NCBI RefSeq assembly: GCF_900104815.1
Contig: NZ_FNTD01000004.1
Span: 4,356,501-4,420,500, forward strand
Reading direction: 5' to 3'
From: Streptomyces misionensis
GTDB lineage: Bacteria > Actinomycetota > Actinomycetes > Streptomycetales > Streptomycetaceae
Length of the DNA: 64,000 bases
Part shown: in pieces, positions 25,893 to 35,092 of the stretch
Layout of the letters: each line of letters starts with the position of its first letter
How positions within the stretch are numbered: position 1 is the first letter of the stretch
The notes under the pieces: model-generated
Databases searched by the model: none
What the model saw: the letters and a program-made list of their open reading frames with translations, nothing else
Told to the model about the DNA's origin: nothing
Program-made: the position numbers and the translations under genes

Positions 25893-27811
25893 CACAGGCG
25901 TCCGTCGCCCCAGGGGATCTCGGTGTCGGTCTCCAGGATGGAGATGGCGGTGGTGTCCCGGGCGACCGTCGAGTACGGCGGGTCCGCCTGCTCCACCAGG
26001 GCGACCGAGTCCTCCAGGTCGAGGGAGCGCACCAGATAGGTGCGGCCCTGGTGGAGGTGGACCGCGCCCTCGTGGACCGTGGAGTGCGCGGCGGCGGCGT
26101 CCACCGTGCCGAGCAGCCGCCCGGTGCCGCCCTCCACGATCTGGACCGGCCGGCCGCCCGTGCCGCGGATGTCGGTCAGGTCGGCGGCCCGCTCCCGGCG
26201 GGTCCAGTGCCAGGCCCGGGTCCGCCGGCGCAGCAGCTTCGCGGCCTCCATCTGCGGCAGCACGTCGGCGCAGGCGGGACCGAACAGCTCCAGGTCCTCC
26301 TCGGTCAGCGGGAGCTCCGCGGCGGCGGCGCACAGGTGCGGGGCGAGGACGTAGGGGTTGTCGGGATCGAGGACGGTCGACTCCACCGGCTGGTGGAACA
26401 GGGCCTCCGGATGGTGGACGAGGAAGGTGTCCAGCGGATCGTCGCGGGCGACCAGGACCGCGAGGGCGCCCTCGCCGGAGCGTCCCGCGCGGCCCGCCTG
26501 CTGCCACAGGGAGGCGCGGGTGCCCGGGTAGCCGGCGATCACCACCGCGTCCAGTCCGGAGACGTCCACGCCCAGCTCCAGGGCCGTGGTGGCGGCGAGC
26601 CCGAGGAGTTCCCCGGAGTGCAGGGCGCGCTCCAGAGCACGGCGTTCCTCGGGGAGGTAGCCGCCGCGGTAGGCCGCGACCCGCCGGACCAGGGAGCGGT
26701 CGACCTCGGCCAGTTTCTCCTGGGCGATCACCGAGATCAGCTCGGCGCCGCGCCGGGACCGTACGAAGGCGACCGAGCGCACGCCCTGCACGGTCAGGTC
26801 GGTCAGCAGATCGGCGGTCTCGGCGGTGGCGGTACGCCGTACGGGTGCGCCCTTCTCGCCGTGCAGTTCGGTGAGCGGGGGCTCCCAGAGGGCGAAGACC
26901 AGCTCGCCGCGCGGGGAGGCGTCGTCGGCGACCTCGACCACCGGCAGGCCGGTCAGCCGGCGGGCGGCGACGGCGGGCTCGGCGGCGGTCGCGGAGGCCA
27001 GCAGGAAGACCGGGGAGGAGCCGTAGCGGGCGCAGACGCGCCGCAGCCGGCGCAGCACCTGGGCGACGTGCGAGCCGAAGACGCCCCGGTAGGTGTGGCA
27101 CTCGTCGATCACGACGTACTCGAGCGACTTCAGGAAGGAGGACCAGCGCGGGTGGGAGGGCAGGATCCCGCGGTGCAGCATGTCGGGGTTGGTGAGGACG
27201 TAGTTGGCGTACTGCCGGATCCACTCGCGTTCTTCGAACGGAGTGTCGCCGTCGTACACGGCCGGGCGTACCGCGGTGCCGAGAGGTTGTGAAAGTTCCT
27301 TCACCGACCGGCACTGATCCGCCGCGAGCGCCTTGGTGGGGGAGAGGTACAGCGCGGTGGCCCCTCGGCCGTTCGGCGCCTGGGAACCCTCCAGAAGAGT
27401 GGACAGCACGGGGACGAGATAGGCGAGCGATTTGCCGGAGGCGGTACCGGTGGCGACGACCACCGAATCGCCGTCCAGGGCGTGCTCGGCGGCCAGCGCC
27501 TGGTGCGCCCAGGGATGCTCGATGCCGCACTCCCGCACGGCCGCGATCACCTCTGACCGAATCCGGTCAGGCCAGACGGCATGGCGCCCCGTACGCGGGG
27601 GCAAGTGCTCCGTATGAGTGATGCGCGCAGCCCGGCTCGGACCGGAGGCGAGCCGGTCCAGGACCGTGCCCGGCGACGGGCGGGACGCCGGGTCCCGCAC
27701 GGGTCGATCGGATCGGTGATTCTTGGCCATCGGCACCGAGTGTGTCACTGGCGTGACGGACAATGGAGCCAAGGCGTCGTGCACGCCTGCCGGTAAGTGA
27801 TTGAATGCCAT
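25184..27811 (-). CDS. DEAD/DEAH-box helicase of the MrfA/YprA (DUF1998) type
   Basis: 875 residues from ATG 27811; ATG 27730 is an alternative. ATGTASGKS (motif I), VVIDECHTYRG (motif II, DECH), LASATAAEP (motif III) and QQAGRAGRSG (motif VI) are all present. The C-terminal DUF1998-type zinc site CECEAGCPSCIQSPKC is the hallmark of MrfA/Hrq1-like helicases, linked to repair of crosslinked or mitomycin-damaged DNA. A Gly/Pro/Glu-rich tail of about 60 residues follows. It is divergent from bldG with 81 bp between start codons. Confidence 0.93.
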   Translation of the reverse strand: MAFNHLPAGVHDALAPLSVTPVTHSVPMAKNHRSDRPVRDPASRPSPGTVLDRLASGPSRAARITHTEHLPPRTGRHAVWPDRIRSEVIAAVRECGIEHPWAHQALAAEHALDGDSVVVATGTASGKSLAYLVPVLSTLLEGSQAPNGRGATALYLSPTKALAADQCRSVKELSQPLGTAVRPAVYDGDTPFEEREWIRQYANYVLTNPDMLHRGILPSHPRWSSFLKSLEYVVIDECHTYRGVFGSHVAQVLRRLRRVCARYGSSPVFLLASATAAEPAVAARRLTGLPVVEVADDASPRGELVFALWEPPLTELHGEKGAPVRRTATAETADLLTDLTVQGVRSVAFVRSRRGAELISVIAQEKLAEVDRSLVRRVAAYRGGYLPEERRALERALHSGELLGLAATTALELGVDVSGLDAVVIAGYPGTRASLWQQAGRAGRSGEGALAVLVARDDPLDTFLVHHPEALFHQPVESTVLDPDNPYVLAPHLCAAAAELPLTEEDLELFGPACADVLPQMEAAKLLRRRTRAWHWTRRERAADLTDIRGTGGRPVQIVEGGTGRLLGTVDAAAAHSTVHEGAVHLHQGRTYLVRSLDLEDSVALVEQADPPYSTVARDTTAISILETDTEIPWGDGRLCYGSVEVTNQVVSFLRRRLITGEVLGETKLDLPPRTLRTRAVWWTVTEDQLDEARITPEILGGSLHAAEHASIGMLPLFATCDRWDIGGVSVPLHPDTLLPTVFVYDGHPGGAGFAERAFHTARAWLAATREAIASCECEAGCPSCIQSPKCGNGNDPLHKRGAVRLLTALLRGAPEEEPVAGRGDGPGEGPGGEPKPRPEGLGEGAEGTGEPPGEGAAPASAPAPAPAPGQSPQV

Positions 27812-27892
27812 CGCGGCTGGCGTTGCGTCCCGGGGGCCGCAAGCCGAGGTGCCCGAGGGGCGACCGCTCGATAGCAAGGTGCTGGAGGATCC

Positions 27893-28234
27893 GTGGACCT
27901 GTCCCTGTCGACCCGTACCGTCGGCGATCGTACGGTCGTCGAGGTCGGTGGCGAAATCGATGTTTACACCGCGCCCAAGCTGCGCGAGCAGCTGGTCGAG
28001 CTGGTGAACGACGGCAATTTCCACCTTGTCGTCGACATGGAGGGCGTGGACTTCCTCGACTCCACCGGTCTCGGCGTGCTGGTCGGCGGCCTGAAGCGAG
28101 TGCGTGCCCATGAGGGCTCGCTGCGCCTGGTCTGCAACCAGGAGCGCATTCTCAAGATCTTCCGCATCACCGGCCTCACCAAGGTGTTCCCGATTCACAC
28201 CTCGGTCGAGGAAGCGGTGGCGGCCACCGACTGA
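27893..28234 (+). CDS. bldG: Anti-sigma factor antagonist BldG (STAS domain)
   Basis: 113 residues from GTG 27893. The STAS fold spans the whole protein, and [13 protein letters not shown] carries Ser57, the residue shown in S. coelicolor to be phosphorylated and required for function. BldG controls morphological differentiation and antibiotic production by sequestering anti-sigma factors (established). A hairpin at 28256-28306 separates it from the downstream anti-sigma-like gene, consistent with the known monocistronic and read-through transcripts. Confidence 0.97.
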   Translation: MDLSLSTRTVGDRTVVEVGGEIDVYTAPKLREQLVELVNDGNFHLVVDMEGVDFLDSTGLGVLVGGLKRVRAHEGSLRLVCNQERILKIFRITGLTKVFPIHTSVEEAVAATD

Positions 28235-28255
28235 CCCTGTTGCCGGCCCTTGGCG

Positions 28256-28306
28256 GGCCACCGGCCGACTCCGGTCGCCGACCGTCCTGACCGACGGCCG
28301 GTGGCC
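28256..28306 (+). terminator. Terminator or attenuator between bldG and its partner gene
   Basis: A 12-bp perfect stem (GGCCACCGGCCG at 28256-28267 with its complement at 28295-28306); the loop can fold further. Partial read-through would give the two transcript sizes known for this locus in S. coelicolor. Confidence 0.65.
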
Positions 28307-28464
28307 GGTGCGGGCTTGGTGTGTCCCGTCCTGGTCCGGTCCGGACGGGCTCGTACTTCGTAGGGGCCCGTGCCGGGTGTGCCCGGGTGGATCCGGGTAT
28401 CGAAGTTCATGAGGGCCGGTCCGCGGCCGGCCCGTCCGCAGTCCCGTAGTCGCGAGGGGGATGC

Positions 28465-28902
28465 ATGGCCACCGTCGAACTCCGCTTCAGCGCGCTGCCC
28501 GAGCACGTCCGGACCGCCCGGTTGGTGGCGGCAGCGGTGGCACGCAGGGCCGGAGTGGACGAGGCCGTCCTGGACGAGGTCCGGCTCGCCGTGGGCGAGG
28601 CCTGCTCCCGTGCCGTGGGACTGCATCAGAGCGGTGGCATCACGGCGCCCGTGAAGGTGGCGTTGATCGAGGAGGAGAAACAGTTCTCCATCGAGGTCGG
28701 CGACGAGGCCCCGCACGCGGTCCCCGCCGAGCGGACTTCCCGGGGAGCCGCCGCCGACGCGGACGTGGAGGCCGAGGAGGACGAGATGGGCCTCGCGGTC
28801 ATCAGCGGCCTCGTGGACGACGTCGAGGTCACCACCGGCGAGAACGGCGGACTGATCCGCATGACCTGGCCGGCCGCTCCGCCGGCGGTCACCGCCGCCT
28901 GA
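28465..28902 (+). CDS. BldG-associated anti-sigma-factor-like ATPase-fold protein
   Basis: 145 residues. The fold is RsbW/SpoIIAB-like (HATPase_c_2), but the N-box reads AVGEACSRAVGLH, where the Mg-chelating Asn of active kinases would sit at the Arg, and the G1-like DEMGLAVISGL lacks the usual GxGL. Kinase activity is therefore doubtful. This agrees with reports that the BldG partner binds BldG while other kinases phosphorylate it (recalled). It lies 230 bp after bldG on the same strand and a terminator follows at 28932. Confidence 0.9.
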   Translation: MATVELRFSALPEHVRTARLVAAAVARRAGVDEAVLDEVRLAVGEACSRAVGLHQSGGITAPVKVALIEEEKQFSIEVGDEAPHAVPAERTSRGAAADADVEAEEDEMGLAVISGLVDDVEVTTGENGGLIRMTWPAAPPAVTAA

Positions 28903-28931
28903 CGCCACCGACCGAAGACTCCGACTCACCT

Positions 28932-28958
28932 CAGGGCCCTGCCGAGCGCAGGGCCCTG
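28932..28958 (+). terminator. Terminator after the BldG-partner gene
   Basis: An 11-bp perfect stem (CAGGGCCCTGC and its complement) with a 5-base loop, 30 bp downstream of the stop codon. Confidence 0.8.
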
Positions 28959-29304
28959 ATCGTGTTGTGGGCAGGTCATTTCCCGCCGTCGGAAGAACGG
29001 CCGGAAGACGGCCCCGGAGGCGGGCCGGAAGACGGCCTCCTAGGCAGGACGGAAGACGGGTTCGCAGGAGGGCCGGAAGACGGGCCCGGAATTCGTGAAG
29101 GAATTCACGATCAATAGCCGTATCATTCGATCAAGGTTCAATGGGACCGACGGCGACCGTCAATGCTTTTGGGGCATTACTTCTTTCGGGTTCGCTCACC
29201 TGGGCGGGCAAGCCAATTCCGTTTACCGTGCTCTTTTGGCATCACTCACTGGTACCTACAATCCGTCCACATCTTGAGCTCAGCCCAAGCGTCAAGGAGG
29301 ACGA
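28959..29304. promoter_or_regulatory. hppA upstream region
   Basis: Non-coding. It holds four 24-bp repeat copies (29001-29096), a small inverted repeat TCGTGAA-GGAA-TTCACGA (29093-29110 area) and an AT-richer promoter segment. A plausible promoter is TTTGGC (29235-29240), a 16-bp spacer and TACAAT (29257-29262). AAGGAGGA before the ATG at 29305 is a strong ribosome-binding site. Confidence 0.45.
29001..29096. repeat. 24-bp imperfect tandem repeat, four copies
   Basis: The core CCGGAAGACGG recurs at 29001, 29025, 29049 (one mismatch) and 29073, exactly 24 bp apart. A half-period copy (TCGGAAGAACGG) lies at 28989. The remaining 13 bp of each unit are purine-rich and variable. It lies between the terminator and the hppA promoter. 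Confidence 0.85.
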
Positions 29305-31710
29305 ATGGCGGGGCTTTCTACCCCCTCTCAGTTGGACCACCCCACATCCCTCGCGGCCGCGGTACTCACCGACGGCAACAGGGTCATCGTGGCCGTCATC
29401 GCGGCGGTCGCCCTCGCCGCGCTGGTGGTCGCGGGGATCCTGGTGCGCCAGGTGCTTGCGGCGGGCGAGGGCACCGACAGCATGAAGAAGATCGCCGAAG
29501 CGGTGCAGGAAGGCGCCAAGGCGTATCTCGCCCGACAGCTGCGCACACTCGGCGTATTCGCCGTGGTCGTCTTCTTCCTGCTCCTGCTGCTGCCCGCGGA
29601 CGACTGGAATCAGCGTGCCGGGCGTTCGGTGTTCTTCCTGATCGGAGCCGCGTTCTCGGCGGCCACCGGTTATATCGGCATGTGGCTCGCCGTACGCAGC
29701 AATGTGCGGGTCGCCGCGGCGGCCCGGGAAGCGACACCGGGCGAAGGAGAACCCGAAAAAGATCTCACGACCGTCTCGCACACCGCGATGAAGATCGCAT
29801 TTCGCACGGGCGGTGTCGTCGGCATGTTCACCGTGGGCCTCGGCCTGCTGGGTGCCTCTTGTGTGGTGCTGGTCTATGCCGCCGACGCGCCGAAGGTCCT
29901 GGAGGGCTTCGGTCTCGGCGCCGCTCTGATCGCCATGTTCATGCGTGTGGGCGGCGGCATCTTCACCAAGGCCGCCGACGTCGGCGCCGACCTGGTCGGC
30001 AAGGTCGAGCAGGGCATTCCGGAGGACGACCCGCGCAATGCCGCGACCATCGCCGACAACGTGGGCGACAACGTCGGCGACTGCGCCGGCATGGCGGCCG
30101 ACCTGTTCGAGTCCTACGCCGTCACCCTGGTGGCCGCGCTGATCCTCGGCAAGGCCGCGTTCGGCGACTCCGGGCTCGCCTTCCCGCTGCTGGTGCCCGC
30201 CATCGGGGTGATCACCGCGATGATCGGCATCTTCGCGGTCGCCCCGCGACGCGCCGACCGCAGCGGCATGTCCGCGATCAACCGCGGCTTCTTCATCTCC
30301 GCGGTGATCTCCCTCGCACTGGTCGCCGTCGCGGTCTTCGTCTACCTGCCGTCGACGTACTCCGGACTCAACGGAGTGACGGACGCGGCGATCAGGGGCA
30401 AGGACGGCGACCCGCGGATCCTCGCCCTGGTCGCGGTCGCCATCGGCATCCTGCTCGCCGCCGTCATCCAGCAGCTGACCGGCTACTTCACCGAGACCAC
30501 CCGGCGCCCGGTCCGCGACATCGGCAAGACCTCCCTCACCGGTCCCGCCACCGTCGTCCTGTCCGGCATCTCGGTCGGTCTGGAGTCCGCCGTCTACACC
30601 GCGCTGCTCATCGGGCTCGGCGTGTACGGCGCGTTCCTGCTCGGCGGCACCTCGATCATGCTCGCGCTGTTCGCGGTCGCGCTGGCCGGCACCGGCCTGC
30701 TCACCACGGTCGGCGTGATCGTCGCCATGGACACCTTCGGGCCGGTCTCCGACAACGCGCAGGGCATCGCCGAGATGTCCGGCGACGTCGAGGGCGCGGG
30801 CGCGCAGGTGCTCACCAACCTGGACGCGGTCGGCAACACCACCAAGGCCATCACCAAGGGCATCGCCATCGCCACGGCCGTGCTCGCCGCGTCGGCGCTG
30901 TTCGGGTCGTACCGCGACGCGATCACCACCAACGTGCAGGACGTCGGGGCCAAGCTCACCGGGCCGGGTGCGCCGCTGAGCCTGTCCCTGGACATCTCGC
31001 AGCCCAACAACCTGGTCGGTCTGATCGCCGGCGCCGCGGTCGTCTTCCTCTTCTCCGGACTGGCCATCAACGCCGTGTCGCGTTCGGCGGGTTCGGTGGT
31101 GTTCGAGGTGCGGCGGCAGTTCCGTGAGAAGCCCGGGATCATGGACTTCACGGAGAAGCCCGAGTACGGCAAGGTCGTCGACATCTGCACCAAGGACGCC
31201 CTGCGGGAGCTGGCCACGCCCGGTCTGCTCGCGGTGATGGCGCCGATCTTCGTCGGGTTCACGCTCGGCGTCGGCTCGCTCGGCTCCTACCTGGCCGGCG
31301 CGATCGGCGCGGGCACCCTGATGGCGGTGTTCCTCGCCAACTCCGGCGGCGCCTGGGACAACGCCAAGAAGCTGGTGGAGGACGGCCACCACGGCGGCAA
31401 GGGCAGCGAGGCCCACGCGGCCACGGTGATCGGCGACACGGTCGGCGACCCCTTCAAGGACACCGCGGGCCCGGCCATCAACCCGCTGCTGAAGGTCATG
31501 AACCTGGTCTCGCTGCTCATCGCGCCCGCGGTGATCAAGTTCTCCTACGGCAGTGACAAGAGCCTCGGCGTGCGGATCGGGATCGCGATCCTCGCGCTGC
31601 TGGTGATCATCGTGTCCGTGTACGTCTCCAAGCGGCGCGGTATCGCCGTGGGCGACGACGAGAGTGCCGAGCGGGTCGCCAACTCGCCGGACGCGGCGGT
31701 GGTTTCGTAG
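29305..31710 (+). CDS. hppA: Membrane-bound proton-pumping pyrophosphatase
   Basis: 801 residues with about 16 hydrophobic helices. The signature DVGADLVGKVE (substrate loop), DNVGDNVGDCAGMAADLFESY and the C-terminal DTVGDPFKDTAGPAINPLLK are intact. The AVGNTTKAITKG segment has Lys where K+-dependent enzymes have Ala, so this is a K+-independent H+-PPase (established sequence rule). It couples pyrophosphate hydrolysis to proton export. It is preceded by an excellent AAGGAGGA site, and a terminator follows at 31735. Confidence 0.97.
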   Translation: MAGLSTPSQLDHPTSLAAAVLTDGNRVIVAVIAAVALAALVVAGILVRQVLAAGEGTDSMKKIAEAVQEGAKAYLARQLRTLGVFAVVVFFLLLLLPADDWNQRAGRSVFFLIGAAFSAATGYIGMWLAVRSNVRVAAAAREATPGEGEPEKDLTTVSHTAMKIAFRTGGVVGMFTVGLGLLGASCVVLVYAADAPKVLEGFGLGAALIAMFMRVGGGIFTKAADVGADLVGKVEQGIPEDDPRNAATIADNVGDNVGDCAGMAADLFESYAVTLVAALILGKAAFGDSGLAFPLLVPAIGVITAMIGIFAVAPRRADRSGMSAINRGFFISAVISLALVAVAVFVYLPSTYSGLNGVTDAAIRGKDGDPRILALVAVAIGILLAAVIQQLTGYFTETTRRPVRDIGKTSLTGPATVVLSGISVGLESAVYTALLIGLGVYGAFLLGGTSIMLALFAVALAGTGLLTTVGVIVAMDTFGPVSDNAQGIAEMSGDVEGAGAQVLTNLDAVGNTTKAITKGIAIATAVLAASALFGSYRDAITTNVQDVGAKLTGPGAPLSLSLDISQPNNLVGLIAGAAVVFLFSGLAINAVSRSAGSVVFEVRRQFREKPGIMDFTEKPEYGKVVDICTKDALRELATPGLLAVMAPIFVGFTLGVGSLGSYLAGAIGAGTLMAVFLANSGGAWDNAKKLVEDGHHGGKGSEAHAATVIGDTVGDPFKDTAGPAINPLLKVMNLVSLLIAPAVIKFSYGSDKSLGVRIGIAILALLVIIVSVYVSKRRGIAVGDDESAERVANSPDAAVVS

Positions 31711-31734
31711 GTCTCCGGACGGAGCCCCCGCAAT

Positions 31735-31775
31735 GGGCGGGCGGACGGCGCGTGCTGACGGCGTGCCGCCCGCCC
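31735..31775 (+). terminator. Terminator of hppA
   Basis: GGGCGGGCGG at 31735-31744 pairs with CCGCCCGCCC at 31766-31775; the 21-base loop can pair further. It starts 24 bp after the stop codon. Confidence 0.7.
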
Positions 31776-31920
31776 GTCCGTGTGTGCGGGCGCGGCGCCG
31801 CCGTGAGCCTTCTCTCGCGCAAAAAGCAATAAAAGGTACCTAGGGGGCGATCGGTGTGCGGAGGGTGTGCGTCCGCCGTGTAGGGTCCGGGGCCCGAGAG
31901 CCATGGAAGGGACCAATCCG

Positions 31921-32535
31921 GTGAACAAGAAGCTCGCGGCCGCACTGTCCGGCGGTGCGGTACTGGTGGTGGCGCTGTCGGGCTGCAGCAGCAACAGCGC
32001 GCCCAAGGGCCCCGACCCCAAGCTGGTCGCCTGGGCCAAGTCGGTGTGCGACGCCGTGCCCGCGCAGGACGCGAAGATCAAGGCGGCGAACGACGCGATC
32101 TCCACGACCGCCGCCGACACCGCCAAGCCCGAGACGCTCCAGAAGACCGACTCCCAGGCCTTCCAGGACATGGCCGACGGCTACAAGGCGATCGCCACCG
32201 CCGTCAACGAGGCCGGTGCGCCCCCCGGGGTCGAGGACGGCGCCAAGCGGCTGAACGACGTCGTCAAGAGCTTCAACAGCCTCTCGGCCTCCTACGCCGA
32301 CCTGAAGAAGCAGGTCGACGGGCTGAACACCAAGGACCAGGCGAAGTTCGCCTCCGGGCTGCACGACGTCGCCCAGCAGATGACGGAGCTGGAGAAGAAG
32401 CACCAGAGCGGCACCGAGTCGCTGAAGAAGCTCCAGCAGGGCGAGGTCCAGGACGCCATCGCGCAGCAGGCCAGCTGCAAGAAGGTCGCCGACGCGGCGT
32501 CCGCGTCGCCGTCCACGGGCGCCGCGGCGGGCTGA
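31921..32535 (+). CDS. Small secreted lipoprotein, helical
   Basis: 204 residues from GTG 31921, with GGAAGGGA upstream. The lipobox VALSGC places the acylated Cys at residue 22. The mature part is lysine/alanine-rich and strongly helical (LKKQVDGLNTKDQAKFASG... MTELEKKHQSGTESLKK), with two further cysteines (DAVP-preceding C and QASCKKVAD) that may form a disulfide. No enzyme motif is seen. It resembles uncharacterised Streptomyces small secreted proteins. An AT-richer stretch around 31821-31845 upstream may be its promoter. Confidence 0.85.
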   Translation: MNKKLAAALSGGAVLVVALSGCSSNSAPKGPDPKLVAWAKSVCDAVPAQDAKIKAANDAISTTAADTAKPETLQKTDSQAFQDMADGYKAIATAVNEAGAPPGVEDGAKRLNDVVKSFNSLSASYADLKKQVDGLNTKDQAKFASGLHDVAQQMTELEKKHQSGTESLKKLQQGEVQDAIAQQASCKKVADAASASPSTGAAAG

Positions 32536-32689
32536 CGCCGACCGGGGCCGGCCCATGCCGTGACGAAAGCCGTGGCGGGCTGGTGTCGTCGGCGGTGGGC
32601 GGGCCGGGGCGCGCGGATGCTGCCGGCGCCGTCCCCCGCCGGGCGCGCTCCGGCCGTCCCCTACGGGGCGCGCGGGACACAATGGGGGC

Positions 32690-34210
32690 GTGACTGACTC
32701 CGGACCCGCCTCCCTGCCCGCCGCCGACCGGCCCGAGACCACCGCGCGCCTGCGGGACGCGCTGCTGGCCGCCTCCTTCACCGCCGACGGCCTGCTCGAC
32801 CTGCTCGGCGCCCCCGCGTACGCGGCGCTGGCCCGCAGCGAGACCGTGCCCGCCCTCAGGGCGACCCGCGGCGACACGCCGCTGGAGACCCTCGTACGGC
32901 TCTTCCTGCTCCAGCAGCCCGTGGCGCGGGCGCGGGTGGCCGCCGTGCTCCCCGTCGAGGAGGCCGTCGAGGCCGGGTGGCTCACGCGGGTGGGCGGCGA
33001 CGAGGTGGCGGCCACCGTGGACGTGCGGCCGTACGGCGGTCCCGGCGGCGAGGACTGGTTCATCGTGTCCGACCTCGGGTGCGCGGTCGGTGGCGCGGGC
33101 GGCATCGGACAGCGCGCCGAGGGCGTCGTGCTCGGTGTCGGCGGCGCGTCCACCACGCTGGCCGGCATCACCGTGCGCACGCCCGTCGCCGCCGCGCTGG
33201 ACCTCGGCACCGGCTCCGGCATCCAGGCGCTGCACGCCTCGCGGCACGCCACGCGCGTGACGGCCACCGACCTCAATCCGCGCGCGCTGCACATCACCGC
33301 GCTCACGCTGGCCCTCTCCGGCGCACCCGCCGCCGAACTGCGCGAGGGCTCGCTGTTCGAACCGGTCCGGGACGACGAGAAGTTCGACCTGATCGTCTCC
33401 AACCCGCCCTTCGTCATCTCGCCGGGCGCGCGGCTCACCTACCGCGACGGCGGGATGGGCGGGGACGATCTGTGCCGCTCGCTCGTTCAGCAGGCGGGGG
33501 AACGGCTGAACGAGGGCGGGTTCGCGCAGTTCCTCGCGAACTGGCAGCACGTGGCGGGGGAGGACTGGCAGGACAGGCTCAGGTCGTGGGTGCCGCGCGG
33601 GTGCGACGCCTGGATCGTGCAGCGCGAGGTGCAGGACGTCACGCAGTACGCCGAGCTGTGGCTGAGGGACGCCGGGGACCACCGCGGGGACCCGGCGGAC
33701 TACCAGGCGCGGTACGACGCCTGGCTCGACGAGTTCGAGGCGCGCAAGGTCAGGGCGGTCGGCTTCGGCTGGATCACCCTGCGCAGGACGGGCGCGGCCG
33801 AGCCCTCCGTCACGGTGGAGGAGTGGCCGCATCCGGTCGAGCAGCCCCTCGGGGACACCATCCGGGCGCACTTCGACCGCCTCGACTACCTCCGGGAGCA
33901 CGACGACGCGGCCCTGCTCGCCAGTCACTTCCGGCTGGTCGGCGAGGTGGTGCAGGAGCAGGTCGGGCTGCCCGGCGCGGAGGATCCCGAGCACGTCGTC
34001 CTGCGCCAGCACCGCGGCATGCGCCGCGCCACCAAGGTGGACACGGTCGGCGCCGGTTTCGCGGGCGTGTGCGACGGCAGCCTGAGCGCCGGCCGCATCC
34101 TGGACGCCATCGCCCAGCTGATGGGCGAGGACTCCGTCCGCCTGCGCGACCAGACCCCGGCCCAGATCAGGCTCCTCGTCGAGCAGGGCTTCCTGGAGCC
34201 GGCGGAGTGA
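32690..34210 (+). CDS. Class I SAM-dependent methyltransferase (HemK/PrmC-like motif)
   Basis: 506 residues from GTG 32690. A winged-helix-like N-terminal domain (1 to about 160) precedes the SAM-binding motif LDLGTGSGIQALHAS (about 170) and the catalytic-type NPPFVIS (about 237), followed by a C-terminal domain of about 200 residues. NPPF/NPPY enzymes methylate glutamine amides of proteins or exocyclic amines of nucleic acids. The long C-terminal extension is a feature of an actinobacterial family whose substrate is not known to me. Confidence 0.88.
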   Translation: MTDSGPASLPAADRPETTARLRDALLAASFTADGLLDLLGAPAYAALARSETVPALRATRGDTPLETLVRLFLLQQPVARARVAAVLPVEEAVEAGWLTRVGGDEVAATVDVRPYGGPGGEDWFIVSDLGCAVGGAGGIGQRAEGVVLGVGGASTTLAGITVRTPVAAALDLGTGSGIQALHASRHATRVTATDLNPRALHITALTLALSGAPAAELREGSLFEPVRDDEKFDLIVSNPPFVISPGARLTYRDGGMGGDDLCRSLVQQAGERLNEGGFAQFLANWQHVAGEDWQDRLRSWVPRGCDAWIVQREVQDVTQYAELWLRDAGDHRGDPADYQARYDAWLDEFEARKVRAVGFGWITLRRTGAAEPSVTVEEWPHPVEQPLGDTIRAHFDRLDYLREHDDAALLASHFRLVGEVVQEQVGLPGAEDPEHVVLRQHRGMRRATKVDTVGAGFAGVCDGSLSAGRILDAIAQLMGEDSVRLRDQTPAQIRLLVEQGFLEPAE

Positions 34211-34626
34211 GGTGACGGCTGCGGGGGGTTCGTCCCGCCCAGCCGACGGGCCGCGCCGCCCGCGCGGTGCCGAGCGGTCGTCGCCGGAGCACCGACGTGT
34301 GCGCGCCCACACCACCCCGCCCCCCCGCGAGTCACCCCGGACACGTGTGCGCGCCCGCACCACCCCGGCCCCCGCGAGTCACCCCCGACACCCCCGCGCA
34401 CCGCCCCCGCCGCGCGCCCGTCGTATGCCTCCGGCACACCCGGCGGTAAAACGGCCGGAACAGTACGGGTCTTCCGGGGCGGACGGCCCGGGCGGCCGGC
34501 CCCCGCCCGGGGGCGCAGGGGTGGCCGGGGGTCGTTCACCCCGATGTCGCCCGCCGGTCTCCCCCGCGTCCCCGCGGCGTGTCACGCTCCTCGCGCCGGG
34601 CCGGGAAAGAGGGGGGCGGGCGGGGG
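34211..34626. other. C-rich intergenic stretch with a 48-bp duplication
   Basis: No gene is supported; frames here are low-complexity Pro/Arg/Ala. A near-perfect tandem duplication starts at 34295 and 34343 (ACGTGTGCGCGCCC... CGCGAGTCACCCC), followed by a very C-rich tract. Confidence 0.6.
34295..34390. repeat. 48-bp tandem duplication
   Basis: Two copies, 34295-34342 and 34343-34390, each beginning ACGTGTGCGCGCCC and differing at only a few positions. Downstream of the methyltransferase gene; probably replication slippage. Confidence 0.8.
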
Positions 34627-34824
34627 ATGGAAAGCGGACCTGCGGTCTTCGCCGGGGCGGTGTTCGCCCTGTTCGGGGCCGCCCTCCTGGTGTGGACCGG
34701 CGTACGGCTGCGGCACGGGGAGCCGGTGGCGGACGGTGTGAACCGGGTCGCATCGGCCACCGTCGCGGGCCTCGCCGGAACCCTCGCGCTGGTCCTCGGC
34801 GGCTACTGCCTCACCCGCCTCTGA
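34627..34824 (+). CDS. Small two-helix membrane protein (65 aa)
   Basis: ATG 34627 with a GGGCGGGGG run before it. Two hydrophobic segments (AVFAGAVFALFGAALLVWTGV and ASATVAGLAGTLALVLGGYCL) flank a short polar loop (RLRHGEPVADGVNR). It ends 268 bp before topA. Composition and codon use fit a real gene. Function unknown. Confidence 0.75.
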   Translation: MESGPAVFAGAVFALFGAALLVWTGVRLRHGEPVADGVNRVASATVAGLAGTLALVLGGYCLTRL

Positions 34825-35092
34825 CGTCGGCGTGCGTCCTCCCGGGAGCGTGCCGAGAGAGTAAGAGGAGCAATACGCTCCGGACAGGCCGCACCGGGGT
34901 ACCCGGTACTCCGGGCGGCAGGAATGCCGGTAGTCGGGTTACCGTTCGAGTGGCCGTTGTGGGCTTTTCCCGTTTGACACGGGGGCGGGATGTACCGTCA
35001 CACTCCGCAGCGTCACACGTGCCAGCAGTACGCCGCGACCCCGGGACGAAGGCCTGGGGAGGCCAAAGCGTCGACCGGAGAGAAGAGCGAAG

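Noticed and set aside
29001..29096. CRISPR array
   Set aside because: The period is only 24 bp with no unique spacers, and there are no cas genes; it is a tandem repeat.
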